The position numbers and the translations under genes were made by a program. The notes beneath the pieces were generated by a model. It was not told the origin of the DNA. It ran no database searches and was given only the letters and a program-made list of their open reading frames with translations. A stretch of 64,000 nucleotides of DNA from UBA7672 sp965229115. GTDB taxonomy: Bacteria > Pseudomonadota > Alphaproteobacteria > Caulobacterales > Hyphomonadaceae. Below, piece by piece: positions 8,486-16,266 of the stretch. The stretch covers positions 1,240,001 to 1,304,000 of the forward strand of contig CBDDIR010000003.1 in assembly GCA_965229115.1 (NCBI GenBank), in the 5' to 3' direction. Each line of letters opens with the position of its first letter. Positions within the stretch are counted from its first letter, which is position 1.

Positions 8486-9961
8486 ATGGATGAGATGTTC
8501 GAATCGCAGACCCCGCAGCAGCCCGGGGACAACATGCCGGAGATGTCGGTTTCCGAGCTGTCCAATGCGCTGAAGCGGACGGTGGAGGAGACCTATTCCT
8601 TCGTGCGGGTGCGCGGGGAGTTGGGGCGGGTGGTGCTGGCGAAATCCGGGCACCTGTATTTCGACATCAAGGATGAAAGCGCGACGCTCAACACCATCAT
8701 GTGGAAGGGCAATGCTTCGCGGCTGCCGTTCAAGCCCGAGGAGGGCTTGGAGGTGGTCGCTGAAGGGAAGCTGTCGACTTATCCGGGACGGTCCAATTAC
8801 CAGATGATTGCGGACAAGCTGCGCCCGGCGGGCGTGGGCGCGCTGATGCAGCTGCTGGAAGAGCGCAAGAAGAAGCTGGCGGCGGAGGGGCTGTTCGACG
8901 CCGAGCGGAAGAAGGCGATCCCGTATCTGCCGGCTGTGATCGGGGTGGTGACGTCGCCGACCGGGGCTGTCATTCGCGATATTCTGCATCGTGTGCGTGA
9001 TCGTTTCCCGGTGCACGTGCTGATCTGGCCTGCGCTGGTGCAGGGCGAGCGGGCGGCGGCGGAAGTCGAAGCGGGGATACGCGGGTTCAATGCGCTGAAG
9101 CCTGGCGGTGCGATCCCGCGGCCGGATGTGATCATCGTGGCGCGGGGCGGCGGGTCGATCGAGGATCTGTGGCCGTTCAACGAGGAGCGCGTGGTGCGCG
9201 CAGTGGCGGATAGCGAGATCCCGCTGATCTCCGCTGTGGGTCACGAGACGGATACGACGCTGATCGACTATGTGTCGGACAAGCGTGCGCCGACGCCGAC
9301 GGGCGCGGCAGAGATGGCTCTGCCCGTGCGGAGCGAATTGATTGCGGCGGTGCAAACGCTGGGCGGGCGGTTGACGCGGCGGCTGACGGGCACGGTCGAG
9401 AAGCGGAAGCTGGAGTTGCGATCCGCGAGCGGGCGGTTGCCGAAGCTGGATACGTTGCTGCAGGGGCCGCGGCAGAGGCTGGATATGGCTTCGCAGCGGT
9501 TTGGCGGATCGCTGTCTCGGATGGTGGCGCGGAAGCGTGGGCGGTTTGATGCGGCGAGCGGCGGGCTGAGGCCGGCGGCTTTGCGGCGGGAGATTGCTGG
9601 GAAACGCGCTGAGGTGGAGCGGTTGGCGGCGCGGGTGCAGCCTGCGCTGGGGCGGCGGCTGAAGCGGTTGCGTGATGCGCTGCGCGAGCAGTCGCGGGTG
9701 CTGGATTCTGTTTCGTATGAGCGCGTGCTGGCGCGTGGGTTTGCGCTGGTGACGGGGGCGGATGGCGGGCTGGTGCGGTCTGCTGCGTCTGTGGCTGAGG
9801 GGGATGCGCTGAAGTTGCGGTTTGCGGATGGTGAGGTTGGGGTGACGGCTGGGTCGCCGTCAGCGCCCAAGTCGCCGCCGGCGGCGCCAGCTGCAGCTGA
9901 GCCGCAGCGGCCTCGGATACGGCGGCGGACGCGTGAGAACGATCAGGGGGATTTGTTCTAG
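8486..9961 (+). CDS. xseA: Exodeoxyribonuclease VII large subunit
   Basis: 491 residues. This is the catalytic large subunit of ExoVII, which degrades single-stranded DNA with XseB; no xseB is seen here. The N-terminal OB fold (MSVSELSNALKRTVEETYS, VRGELGRV, HLYFDIKDESATLNTIMWKG) spans about 15-115. The catalytic region includes IGVVTSPTGAVIRDI, IIVARGGGSIEDLWPFNEE and ISAVGHETDTTLIDYVSD. A helical segment follows, and the tail is Pro/Ala-rich, ending in basic IRRRTRENDQGDLF. I chose ATG 8486 (MDEMFE) over an in-frame ATG at 8432 because family homology begins just after it. Confidence 0.97.
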   Translation: MDEMFESQTPQQPGDNMPEMSVSELSNALKRTVEETYSFVRVRGELGRVVLAKSGHLYFDIKDESATLNTIMWKGNASRLPFKPEEGLEVVAEGKLSTYPGRSNYQMIADKLRPAGVGALMQLLEERKKKLAAEGLFDAERKKAIPYLPAVIGVVTSPTGAVIRDILHRVRDRFPVHVLIWPALVQGERAAAEVEAGIRGFNALKPGGAIPRPDVIIVARGGGSIEDLWPFNEERVVRAVADSEIPLISAVGHETDTTLIDYVSDKRAPTPTGAAEMALPVRSELIAAVQTLGGRLTRRLTGTVEKRKLELRSASGRLPKLDTLLQGPRQRLDMASQRFGGSLSRMVARKRGRFDAASGGLRPAALRREIAGKRAEVERLAARVQPALGRRLKRLRDALREQSRVLDSVSYERVLARGFALVTGADGGLVRSAASVAEGDALKLRFADGEVGVTAGSPSAPKSPPAAPAAAEPQRPRIRRRTRENDQGDLF

Positions 9962-9974
9962 CTACGGTGTAGGC

Positions 9975-10027
9975 GCGCTCGTGCTTCGACGGACGCGCAG
10001 CGAAGCTGCGCTGCTCAGCATGAGCGC
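9975..10027. repeat. Dispersed 53-bp palindromic repeat, copy 3
   Basis: Arms GCGCTCGTGCTTCGACGGAC and GCTCAGCATGAGCGC surround the inner stem GCGCAGC/GCTGCGC. It lies just after the xseA stop codon, in a convergent gap shared with an inverted copy. Confidence 0.85.
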
Positions 10028-10048
10028 TTTAGAGACATCCGTGCTGTA

Positions 10049-10097
10049 GCGCTCATCCTGAGCAGCCGCGAAGCGGCGTCCGTCGAAGGACGAGCGC
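10049..10097. repeat. Dispersed palindromic repeat, copy 4 (inverted relative to copy 3)
   Basis: It begins GCGCTCATCCTGAGCAGC and ends TCGAAGGACGAGCGC, so it is the repeat in opposite orientation. Copies 3 and 4 form a head-to-head pair that fills the 149-bp gap between xseA and the convergent gene at 10111, as in BIME-type arrangements. Confidence 0.85.
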
Positions 10098-10110
10098 GTA
10101 CCCGCTGACT

Positions 10111-10680
10111 TCAGCCAGCGTTAGCAGGCGTGCGGCCCAGCAGGTCTTCGACCGGGGTCGACTTTGCGTTTGGCGGTTTGTAGCCGCCGAGGTTCATGGC
10201 TTCGCCGGCTTTGACGGCGTCCTCGTAGGACATTCCTTTTTCCTTCACGAGGTAGGCGGCCCACATGTGGCTGGCGCGCCAGGCGACGGTGCAGTGGAGG
10301 AGGACTTTGCCGTCAGCGGCTTTCATCGCGGCGGCGACTTTCTCGACGGCTTCGGGTGTGTAAGGCGTGTCGGGGCCGCCGAGGGGGACGTGGACGTAGT
10401 TGATGCCGAGTTCCTTGGCGACGGCGGCTTCGTCGTAGGGGACCTGCTTGCGGTTATCCATTTCCTGCTGCGTGCGCAGGTTGATGACCGTCTTCACGCC
10501 TTGCGCGGCCATGGCGCGGAGGGCGGCTTCGGTGGGCTGGCCGGAGACGTAGGCGGGGCCGGTGTCGGCGATCATGCCCTGGAAGCCGGGGGTGTCGAGC
10601 TTCTGCGGGAAGTGCACTGGCGTCTGCGCGAAGGCGGGGGCGCTGAACAGCAGGGCTGCGGCGATCAGGGCGAAACGCAT
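10111..10680 (-). CDS. Secreted rhodanese/beta-lactamase-hydrolase-like phosphatase family protein
   Basis: 189 residues with a signal peptide (MRFALIAAALLFSAPAFAQT). The domain then shows YVSGQPTEAALRAMAAQGVKTVINLR, the typical opening of BLH/DSP-like proteins (in part: GQPTEAALRAM, KTVINLRTQQEM), and an active-site-like loop VLLHCTVAWRAS. That loop has Cys followed by four residues and Arg, the spacing of rhodanese and BLH enzymes, not the five-residue spacing of classical tyrosine phosphatases. It is likely periplasmic. It lies 80 bp downstream of yqgE on the same strand. Substrate unknown. Confidence 0.78.
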   Translation of the reverse strand: MRFALIAAALLFSAPAFAQTPVHFPQKLDTPGFQGMIADTGPAYVSGQPTEAALRAMAAQGVKTVINLRTQQEMDNRKQVPYDEAAVAKELGINYVHVPLGGPDTPYTPEAVEKVAAAMKAADGKVLLHCTVAWRASHMWAAYLVKEKGMSYEDAVKAGEAMNLGGYKPPNAKSTPVEDLLGRTPANAG

Positions 10681-10760
10681 GGGGTGTCCTCTCCGATTTT
10701 TGGGGAGTAGGTCGCGGAGCGGGCGCGTTTGCAAGAGGGATGAAGCGGTTGTGAGCGGAC

Positions 10761-11354
10761 CTACGCCCGGCCGCCGCTGACCTGCAGGCGATCGGGAGAC
10801 ACGCCGATGCGGGCGAGGGCGCGGCTCCATTTGGTGTCGAGGGAGGGGTCGTACACCAGGGCGTCGTCGGGCGTGCCGACGAGCCAGACGTTTTCGGCGA
10901 GCTCCATCTCGAGCTGGCCGGCGCCCCAGCCGGAATAGCCCAGCGCGAGTACGAATTTTTCGGGTGGTGAGTCCGACGTCATGGCGTGAAGGACGTCGCG
11001 CGTTGCCGTGAGGCAGACGCCTTCGCAGACGTTGAGAGTGGCGCCGTCGCTGTCGTAATCTTCCGAATGGAGGACGAAGCCGCGTTCGCGGCTGACGGGG
11101 CCGCCGACGAGGATGTGTGCATCATCGGGCGCGCCATCGCCATCGACGCCGAGCTGGTCGAGCAGTTCGGAGAGGTTGTCTTCGTCGCTGGATTTATTGA
11201 GCACGATGCCCATCGCGTGCTCCTCATTGTGCGTGCACACGAGGATGACGGCGCGGCTGAATCGCGGGTCCTCGATCGAGGGGGATGCGATCAGCAATTT
11301 TCCAGCGAGTGAGCCTTCCACTCGTAGCGCCTCCGGGTCGGTCAAGTCGGGCAT
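10761..11354 (-). CDS. YqgE/AlgH family protein (DUF179)
   Basis: 197 residues. Family hallmarks are GSLAGKLLIASPSIEDPRFS near the N terminus, the loop HAMGIVLNKSS, HILVGGPVSRERGFVLHS, and FVLALGYSGWGAGQLEMELA. The molecular function of YqgE/AlgH is unsettled; AlgH was first linked to alginate control in Pseudomonas. The protein is cytosolic by appearance. It is upstream of the secreted rhodanese-like gene on the same strand and divergent from the peroxiredoxin. Confidence 0.95.
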   Translation of the reverse strand: MPDLTDPEALRVEGSLAGKLLIASPSIEDPRFSRAVILVCTHNEEHAMGIVLNKSSDEDNLSELLDQLGVDGDGAPDDAHILVGGPVSRERGFVLHSEDYDSDGATLNVCEGVCLTATRDVLHAMTSDSPPEKFVLALGYSGWGAGQLEMELAENVWLVGTPDDALVYDPSLDTKWSRALARIGVSPDRLQVSGGRA

Positions 11355-11500
11355 GCTGGGCTTTCACGGCTGGCAAGGCAAGCGGGGATCGGGCCGGGTA
11401 TTTTCGAAAAAATGCCGGCCGGTGAAGGGATTCGCCTTGGGCGGAGAATGAGACTAGATCGTGGCAGGTTCATTTATCCTTTTGTGAGGACGGGATCCCC

Positions 11501-11983
11501 ATGACCATCAAGGTAGGCGACAAGCTGCCGGAAGCTACGTTCAAGGTGATGAAGGACGGCAAGCCCGCCGATCTGACTTTGTCAGAACTGACACAGGGCA
11601 AGAAGGTTGCGCTGTTTGCCGTGCCGGGCGCTTTCACGCCGACCTGCTCGGCGCGCCACCTGCCGGGGTATCGCGAGAAGGCGGCTGAGCTGCGCGCCAA
11701 GGGCGTGGACACGATTGCCTGCGTTTCGGTCAACGATGTGTTCGTCATGAACGCCTGGGGCAAGGACCAGCAGGTGGGTTCGGACGTGGTGATGCTGGCG
11801 GACGGCAATGGCGACTTCGCGAAGGCTGTCGGCCTTGAGATGGATGGCAAGGGCTTCGGCATGGGCGCACGCTCGCAGCGCTATTCGCTGATCGCGGAAG
11901 ATGGCGTGGTGAAACAGCTGAACGTGGAAGCGCCGGGCAAGTTCGAAGTGAGCGGCGCGGAGTATCTGCTGGGTCAGCTCTAA
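11501..11983 (+). CDS. Peroxiredoxin, Prx5 type
   Basis: 160 residues of an AhpC/TSA-fold peroxidase that reduces hydrogen and alkyl hydroperoxides. The peroxidatic Cys49 lies in VPGAFTPTCSARHLPGY, the Prx5 signature. Cys74 in TIACVSVNDVFVMNAWG is at the position of the buried Prx5 cysteine, and GARSQRYSLI carries the conserved Arg. A GAGGACGG ribosome binding site precedes the ATG. It is a monocistronic-looking gene, divergent from yqgE. Confidence 0.95.
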   Translation: MTIKVGDKLPEATFKVMKDGKPADLTLSELTQGKKVALFAVPGAFTPTCSARHLPGYREKAAELRAKGVDTIACVSVNDVFVMNAWGKDQQVGSDVVMLADGNGDFAKAVGLEMDGKGFGMGARSQRYSLIAEDGVVKQLNVEAPGKFEVSGAEYLLGQL

Positions 11984-12134
11984 GACTGCTCTGTCATTTC
12001 TGAGTTACGAACCAGGTAAGACTCGTGGCGAGCCCTTCGCGTCCTTCCGGACACGGAGGGCTTGCTGATTCAAGCTTGACCCCCATATCGGTGCGTGACA
12101 AGGTTCCTTGTCATGGTTGTGGAGGACGACGCAC

Positions 12135-13121
12135 ATGGATGGCGAACTTCTGAACAATGCAGGCCTGCTGATCCCGTTGCTTCTGGTTGTTGCCGGCGTG
12201 GTGCTGATCTTCAGCGCCGTGAAGGTTGTGCCGCAGGGCTATATGTACACGGTCGAGCAGTTCGGGCGCTTCACGCGCGTGCTGTCTCCCGGCCTCGCCT
12301 TCATCATGCCGTTCGTGGACCGGATTGGTCACAAGCTGAACATGATGGAGAACGTGCTCGATATTCCGACGCAGGAAGTGATCACGAAGGACAACGCACA
12401 GGTGTCGTGCGACGCGGTGGTGTTCACGCAGATCGTTGATCCGGTTCCGGCGGCTTACGAGGTCAATGATCTCGTGCGCGCGATCAGCAACCTGTCGATG
12501 ACGAACATCCGTACGGTCGTGGGCTCGATGGACCTCGACCAGGTGCTGTCGAACCGCGATGACATCAACGCGCGCCTGCTGAAGGTGATCGATGCGGCGA
12601 CGCATCCGTGGGGCGTGAAGGTCACGCGGATCGAGATCAAGGACCTGACGCCGCCGGGCGATATTACCGAAGCTATGGCGCGGCAGATGAAGGCGGAACG
12701 CCTGAAGCGTGCGCAGATCCTCGAAGCGGAAGGCGATCGGGCGTCGGCCATTCTGAAGGCCGAAGGCCTCAAGCAGTCGCAGATCCTTGAAGCTGAAGGC
12801 CGCCGTGAGGCTGCGTTCCGCGACGCTGAAGCGCGCGAGCGTGCAGCTGAGGCCGAAGCGAAGGCGACCGAGGTTGTGTCGGAAGCCATCGCCAAGGGCG
12901 ACGTGAATGCGATCAACTACTTCCTTGGCCTGAAATATGTCGAGGCGTTTGCGAAGCTGGCTTCCTCGCCGCAACAACGCACGGTCATCGTGCCGGCGGA
13001 CTTTGCCGGACTGGTCGGCGCGATCGAGGGCGTGAAGGCTCTGACCGACAATGTGAAGCGTCCGCCGGATGCGCCGCGCCCGCCGGGCGGTACGCCCAGC
13101 CCGTTCACGACTCGCGGCTAG
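12135..13121 (+). CDS. SPFH/Band 7 (stomatin-like, QmcA-type) membrane protein
   Basis: 328 residues. An N-terminal membrane helix (LLIPLLLVVAGVVLIFSAVK, about 9-30) is followed by the SPFH domain with VPQGYMYTVEQFGRF and AHKLNMMENVLDIPTQE-like sequence, and then a charged Ala/Glu-rich coiled coil at about 175-260 (MKAERLKRAQILEAEGDRAS and repeats). SPFH proteins form large membrane-bound ring assemblies that organise microdomains and partner proteases. I chose ATG 12135 because GGAGG lies nine bases upstream. It is paired with an NfeD gene 18 bp downstream, the classic stomatin-NfeD operon. Confidence 0.95.
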   Translation: MDGELLNNAGLLIPLLLVVAGVVLIFSAVKVVPQGYMYTVEQFGRFTRVLSPGLAFIMPFVDRIGHKLNMMENVLDIPTQEVITKDNAQVSCDAVVFTQIVDPVPAAYEVNDLVRAISNLSMTNIRTVVGSMDLDQVLSNRDDINARLLKVIDAATHPWGVKVTRIEIKDLTPPGDITEAMARQMKAERLKRAQILEAEGDRASAILKAEGLKQSQILEAEGRREAAFRDAEARERAAEAEAKATEVVSEAIAKGDVNAINYFLGLKYVEAFAKLASSPQQRTVIVPADFAGLVGAIEGVKALTDNVKRPPDAPRPPGGTPSPFTTRG

Positions 13122-13139
13122 GTCAGTGGAGGCTAGGTC

Positions 13140-13613
13140 ATGGACGCGATTGTCGGTTTCCTGGGTGGGCTGACGGTCTGGCACTGGGTCGGGCTCGGCA
13201 TTGTGCTGATGACGATCGAGGTGGCCGTCGGCACGTTCGATCTGCTGTGGGTGTCGGTGGGTGCGTTCCTGACGGCGCTGTTCGCCCTGATCGTGCCGCT
13301 GCCTGCGGGCGGCTGGCAGGGGCAGATGGTGTTCTTCGGCATCGTGGCGCTGGCGTTCGTGATTTCCGGGCGCACGCTTTTCAAGGGTCTGCGCACGCGG
13401 ACGACGACGCATCCGCATCTCAACGATCGCCTGGCGAGCATGGTGGGGCAGCGCGGCGAGGCGGCGACGAACTTCGACCAGCAACGCGGCAAGGTGAAGG
13501 TTGGCGATACCGTGTGGCTGGCCGAGCAGTCGGACAATACCGTCATCGTCGAGGGCGATCAGATCGTGATCACCGGCGCCGAGGCTGGGTTGCTGAAGGT
13601 GCGCCTAGCTTAG
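13140..13613 (+). CDS. NfeD family membrane protein
   Basis: 157 residues. The first half is hydrophobic with about three helices (VWHWVGLGIVLMTIEVAVG, FLTALFALIVPLPAG, MVFFGIVALAFVISG). The second half ends in the NfeD OB-like domain: RGEAATNFDQQRGKVKVGD, VWLAEQSD and QIVITGAEAGLLKV. NfeD OB domains are thought to bind and organise SPFH partners. A GGAGG site precedes the ATG, and the upstream gene encodes that partner. Confidence 0.93.
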   Translation: MDAIVGFLGGLTVWHWVGLGIVLMTIEVAVGTFDLLWVSVGAFLTALFALIVPLPAGGWQGQMVFFGIVALAFVISGRTLFKGLRTRTTTHPHLNDRLASMVGQRGEAATNFDQQRGKVKVGDTVWLAEQSDNTVIVEGDQIVITGAEAGLLKVRLA

Positions 13614-13623
13614 GCCTGATGGC

Positions 13624-14466
13624 CTAGGCCTTAGCGCCCATCTTCAGGCCTTTGACCACGATGATCTTCGCGAGGTTCACGCCGGGGATGAAGGTGTTGA
13701 GCGCTTCGGCGCCGGCATCGAGCAGGAATTCACGGTCGACGAACTTGCCCATATAGGCCTCGAAGGTAGCGCCACCTGTTTTGGTTTCGCCGGTCACGGC
13801 GTCGACTTCAACGACGGCTTCCTTGCCCTGCCATTTGTAGCGCACTGCATAAACGGGGCGGTAGTAGAGGTCGATCGCGTCGATCTGCATCTTCTCTTCG
13901 ATGATGCGGTCGGCTTCGATCTTGCGGATGGCTTGTGAAATCACATCGCGGGCGAGCATGGACGCCTTGGCTTGCGGCGGCACGATGATGGCGCCGGCCT
14001 TGGCTTTCTCGTTGAGCTCGTCCGTGGTGATGACGGCGGCTTCCGGGCCGACATAGGATTTCAGGCTGTTGTCGGCCTTCTTCGAGATGCCGTCGAACAA
14101 CCAGTCGCGCTGGACGGATTCGTTGCAGCATTCGGTGACCGTGATCGAGACTTCGCGATTGACCGCGGGGATCTTCTGGTCGCCGATATTGAGCGCTTCG
14201 ACTTCGGCGCCGACCTTCAGCTTGTGGACGCGCTGGCGTTCGTAGATGTGCGTGGTCGAGGCGCTGAGGCGCCAGAAGGGCTGCAGGCGCAGCTCGCGAT
14301 AGACGACCTCGTAGTCTTCGTCTTTCGGCTTGTTGAGGAAGCCGCCGAGCTTGGCGAAGGCGCCGAAGGCATCGGTACGCTTCGACCAGGCGCGACCTTC
14401 AGCTTGCGGCGCGCCGAGCTTGTCCGGCAGCAGGAGAATGCGTTCTTCGGCGAGTTCGACGTTCAT
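13624..14466 (-). CDS. Conserved hypothetical protein
   Basis: 280 residues with no signal peptide and no clear membrane helix. Visible segments are VVYRELRLQPFWRLSAST, TVTECCNESVQRDWLFDG (an adjacent Cys pair) and DLYYRPVYAVRYKWQGKEAV followed by VEVDAVTGE. That last stretch resembles a PepSY-like strand-loop pattern. I do not recognise the family. It is convergent with nfeD, with only 10 bp between stops. A short GGCCT-bearing inverted repeat lies in that gap. Confidence 0.78.
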   Translation of the reverse strand: MNVELAEERILLLPDKLGAPQAEGRAWSKRTDAFGAFAKLGGFLNKPKDEDYEVVYRELRLQPFWRLSASTTHIYERQRVHKLKVGAEVEALNIGDQKIPAVNREVSITVTECCNESVQRDWLFDGISKKADNSLKSYVGPEAAVITTDELNEKAKAGAIIVPPQAKASMLARDVISQAIRKIEADRIIEEKMQIDAIDLYYRPVYAVRYKWQGKEAVVEVDAVTGETKTGGATFEAYMGKFVDREFLLDAGAEALNTFIPGVNLAKIIVVKGLKMGAKA

Positions 14467-14575
14467 GGCGGCCCCGGATATCCGTAACTGGGTTTACACC
14501 AGCACGAGGCCTTCGGCAAAAGGGAGTGCGCTGTGCGCGACCGCTGCAGGTTAACTGCTAGCGCCCCTTTATTTT

Positions 14576-15022
14576 TTAGCGTCGTTGGCGATTTTCGTCG
14601 CAGCCGAGGCGGGCGAGGGCGTCGGCGCGGTCGTTTTCCTTGTGGCCGGAATGCCCTTTGACCCAGCGCCAGTCGACCTTGTGGGCCGAGGCGGCGGCGT
14701 CGAGGCGCATCCAGAGATCCTGGTTTTTCACCGGCTTCTTGTCGGCGGTTTTCCAGCCATTGCGCTTCCAGCCGATGATCCACTTGGTGAGACCGTCCTT
14801 CACGTAGGTGGAGTCCGTGTGGAGGGTCAGCTTCGTGCCGGGCGCGTGGTGTTCCAGCGACGCGATGGCGGCCATGAGTTCCATGCGGTTGTTCGTCGTG
14901 GCGGGCTCGCCGCCGTGGAGTTCGACGTCGACGCCATTGGTGCGGATGACGGCGCCCCAACCGCCGGGGCCGGGGTTTCCGGAGCAGGCGCCGTCGGTCC
15001 AGATTTCGATGATATCGGTCAT
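14576..15022 (-). CDS. rnhA: Ribonuclease HI
   Basis: 148 residues. It cleaves the RNA strand of RNA-DNA hybrids. All catalytic residues are visible: Asp10 in IWTDGACSGNPGPGGWGAV, Glu48 in NNRMELMAAI, Asp70 in LHTDSTYV, and His124 and Asp134 in VKGHSGHKENDRADALA. I chose the ATG at 15022 (MTDIIEIWTD); the longer upstream reading is arginine-rich noncoding sequence antisense to the next gene. In alphaproteobacteria rnhA commonly follows ispH and thrB; here two plus-strand genes separate it from thrB. Confidence 0.97.
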   Translation of the reverse strand: MTDIIEIWTDGACSGNPGPGGWGAVIRTNGVDVELHGGEPATTNNRMELMAAIASLEHHAPGTKLTLHTDSTYVKDGLTKWIIGWKRNGWKTADKKPVKNQDLWMRLDAAASAHKVDWRWVKGHSGHKENDRADALARLGCDENRQRR

Positions 15023-15097
15023 GGTGACGAGGTCGGGCGGTTCGTGTCTGGCGTCAAGACTCGGGCTAGACTGCGGCGTAGCCTTGAGGGTTGGAAC

Positions 15098-15694
15098 ATG
15101 GGGCACAGTGTTCAGCTGATCGTTGGACGTGGGGCTGCGGTGCAGGCTTTCCTGCGCCAGTGGCCGGGCGCGCGGGCGGTGGAGCTGCGCGACGGGTGGC
15201 AGGCGATACCTGTGGAGGAGCCACTTTACGCCGCCATCGAGGCGAAGGCGCCGGGGGCGAGCCGGCCGCCGGAGATGGATGTGTCGCCGTTGGGGCTGGA
15301 TCTGGCGCTGGCTGGTGCGACCGAGGGCGGCGGCGGGCTGGCTTATGTCGAGACGGAGTATTTCGGCGGGACCGGCGGGCAATCTGCGATGGCGTTTGTC
15401 GATGGGCGCGAGGCGATGGCGCCTCAGCGGGCGCGCGGCGGCGGGGGCACGATCAATCAGGCGTTGCGAGCGATTGGCGTGAAGCGGGATGTGACGAACG
15501 ATGAGTTCGACACGATCGGGTTGGGCGAGCGGCGGTCGATGGAGGACTACGGGCCGGATGGTCCGCGGCGGTTGCAGGTTCAGCGCGAGGACGAGGCGAA
15601 GCCCGAGCCGAAGAAGAGCTTGCCGGTTTGGGTGGTGTTGCTCATTGCAGCGGCGGCGGTTGCGGCCGGTGTGTGGGCGTCGGTTTCGCGGTAG
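15098..15694 (+). CDS. Hypothetical protein with C-terminal membrane anchor
   Basis: 198 residues from ATG 15098, which has GAGGG seven bases upstream. The soluble part has VQLIVGRGAAVQAFLRQWPG, LAYVETEYFGGTGGQSAMAF and GGGTINQALRAIGV, suggesting a small globular domain. The C terminus is a charged linker (DEAKPEPKKS) plus one helix, VWVVLLIAAAAVAAGVWASV, with an Arg at the end, so it is probably tail-anchored. I do not recognise the family. It is divergent from rnhA. Confidence 0.78.
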   Translation: MGHSVQLIVGRGAAVQAFLRQWPGARAVELRDGWQAIPVEEPLYAAIEAKAPGASRPPEMDVSPLGLDLALAGATEGGGGLAYVETEYFGGTGGQSAMAFVDGREAMAPQRARGGGGTINQALRAIGVKRDVTNDEFDTIGLGERRSMEDYGPDGPRRLQVQREDEAKPEPKKSLPVWVVLLIAAAAVAAGVWASVSR

Positions 15695-15811
15695 CTTAGT
15701 ATTATCACGGTAGCTTTCGATGATGTTGCCAAACTCAGGCGCAATATTGATCATGAGCCTGCCGAATTTTGATCGAGCAGGTGGGCTCACGTCTGGCAAT
15801 ATGGGGGATGC

Positions 15812-16246
15812 ATGCAAATAAGATCTGGCAAGTACGCGGGGAAGTCGAGCGAGCAGGTTGTGCTAAAGTTTCCAGACTATGTGGAATGGTATATTGGCGC
15901 GTATCCCACCGCCAAACTAAGCACCGAGTTCAAGCGCTTGGTTGGTATATTCGATCGCAAGCCACTTCGTACAAAATGCTACACGTGCAAAAAGTCGGCG
16001 ACCTTAGCTACGGCGTACATGAATAATCCGAGCCTGTATTTTTGGTGTAGCGATTGCGACTATTACGGCAGCGGTGCGAACAAAGGAAAACTTACGATCA
16101 TCAAAACCTACAGTAACGCTTTGCAGCATATCGAGTTGAACTGCGGGGGCTACAAATCTTGGAAATCGACTATCATCAAGAGTCTCGCACAAGCTAAAGG
16201 CTTGCCTGCCAGAGTTGGAGACGCGCAGGCGGTTGCTTTCTTTTAG
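15812..16246 (+). CDS. Low-GC orphan protein with zinc-ribbon-like cysteines
   Basis: 144 residues. Cys pairs CYTC and CSDC, 20-odd residues apart (around positions 53-56 and 75-78), suggest a zinc ribbon. The N terminus IRSGKYAGKSSEQVV with LKFPDYVEWYIG resembles the short G-K-Y-x-G-K/exonuclease-X-like C-terminal motif seen in some nucleases, an uncertain similarity. Codon use is plainly unlike its neighbours, with many A/T-ending codons (AAA, TAT, ATT), which points to horizontal acquisition. It lies between the tail-anchored gene and thrB, inside an otherwise conserved neighbourhood. Function unknown. Confidence 0.7.
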   Translation: MQIRSGKYAGKSSEQVVLKFPDYVEWYIGAYPTAKLSTEFKRLVGIFDRKPLRTKCYTCKKSATLATAYMNNPSLYFWCSDCDYYGSGANKGKLTIIKTYSNALQHIELNCGGYKSWKSTIIKSLAQAKGLPARVGDAQAVAFF

Positions 16247-16266
16247 CGGTCCAGTTTGCGCCTAGC

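Noticed and set aside
12111..13484. 457-codon minus-strand reading frame across the SPFH and NfeD genes
   Set aside because: Arg/His/Asp-rich shadow; both plus-strand genes have strong ribosome binding sites and known families.
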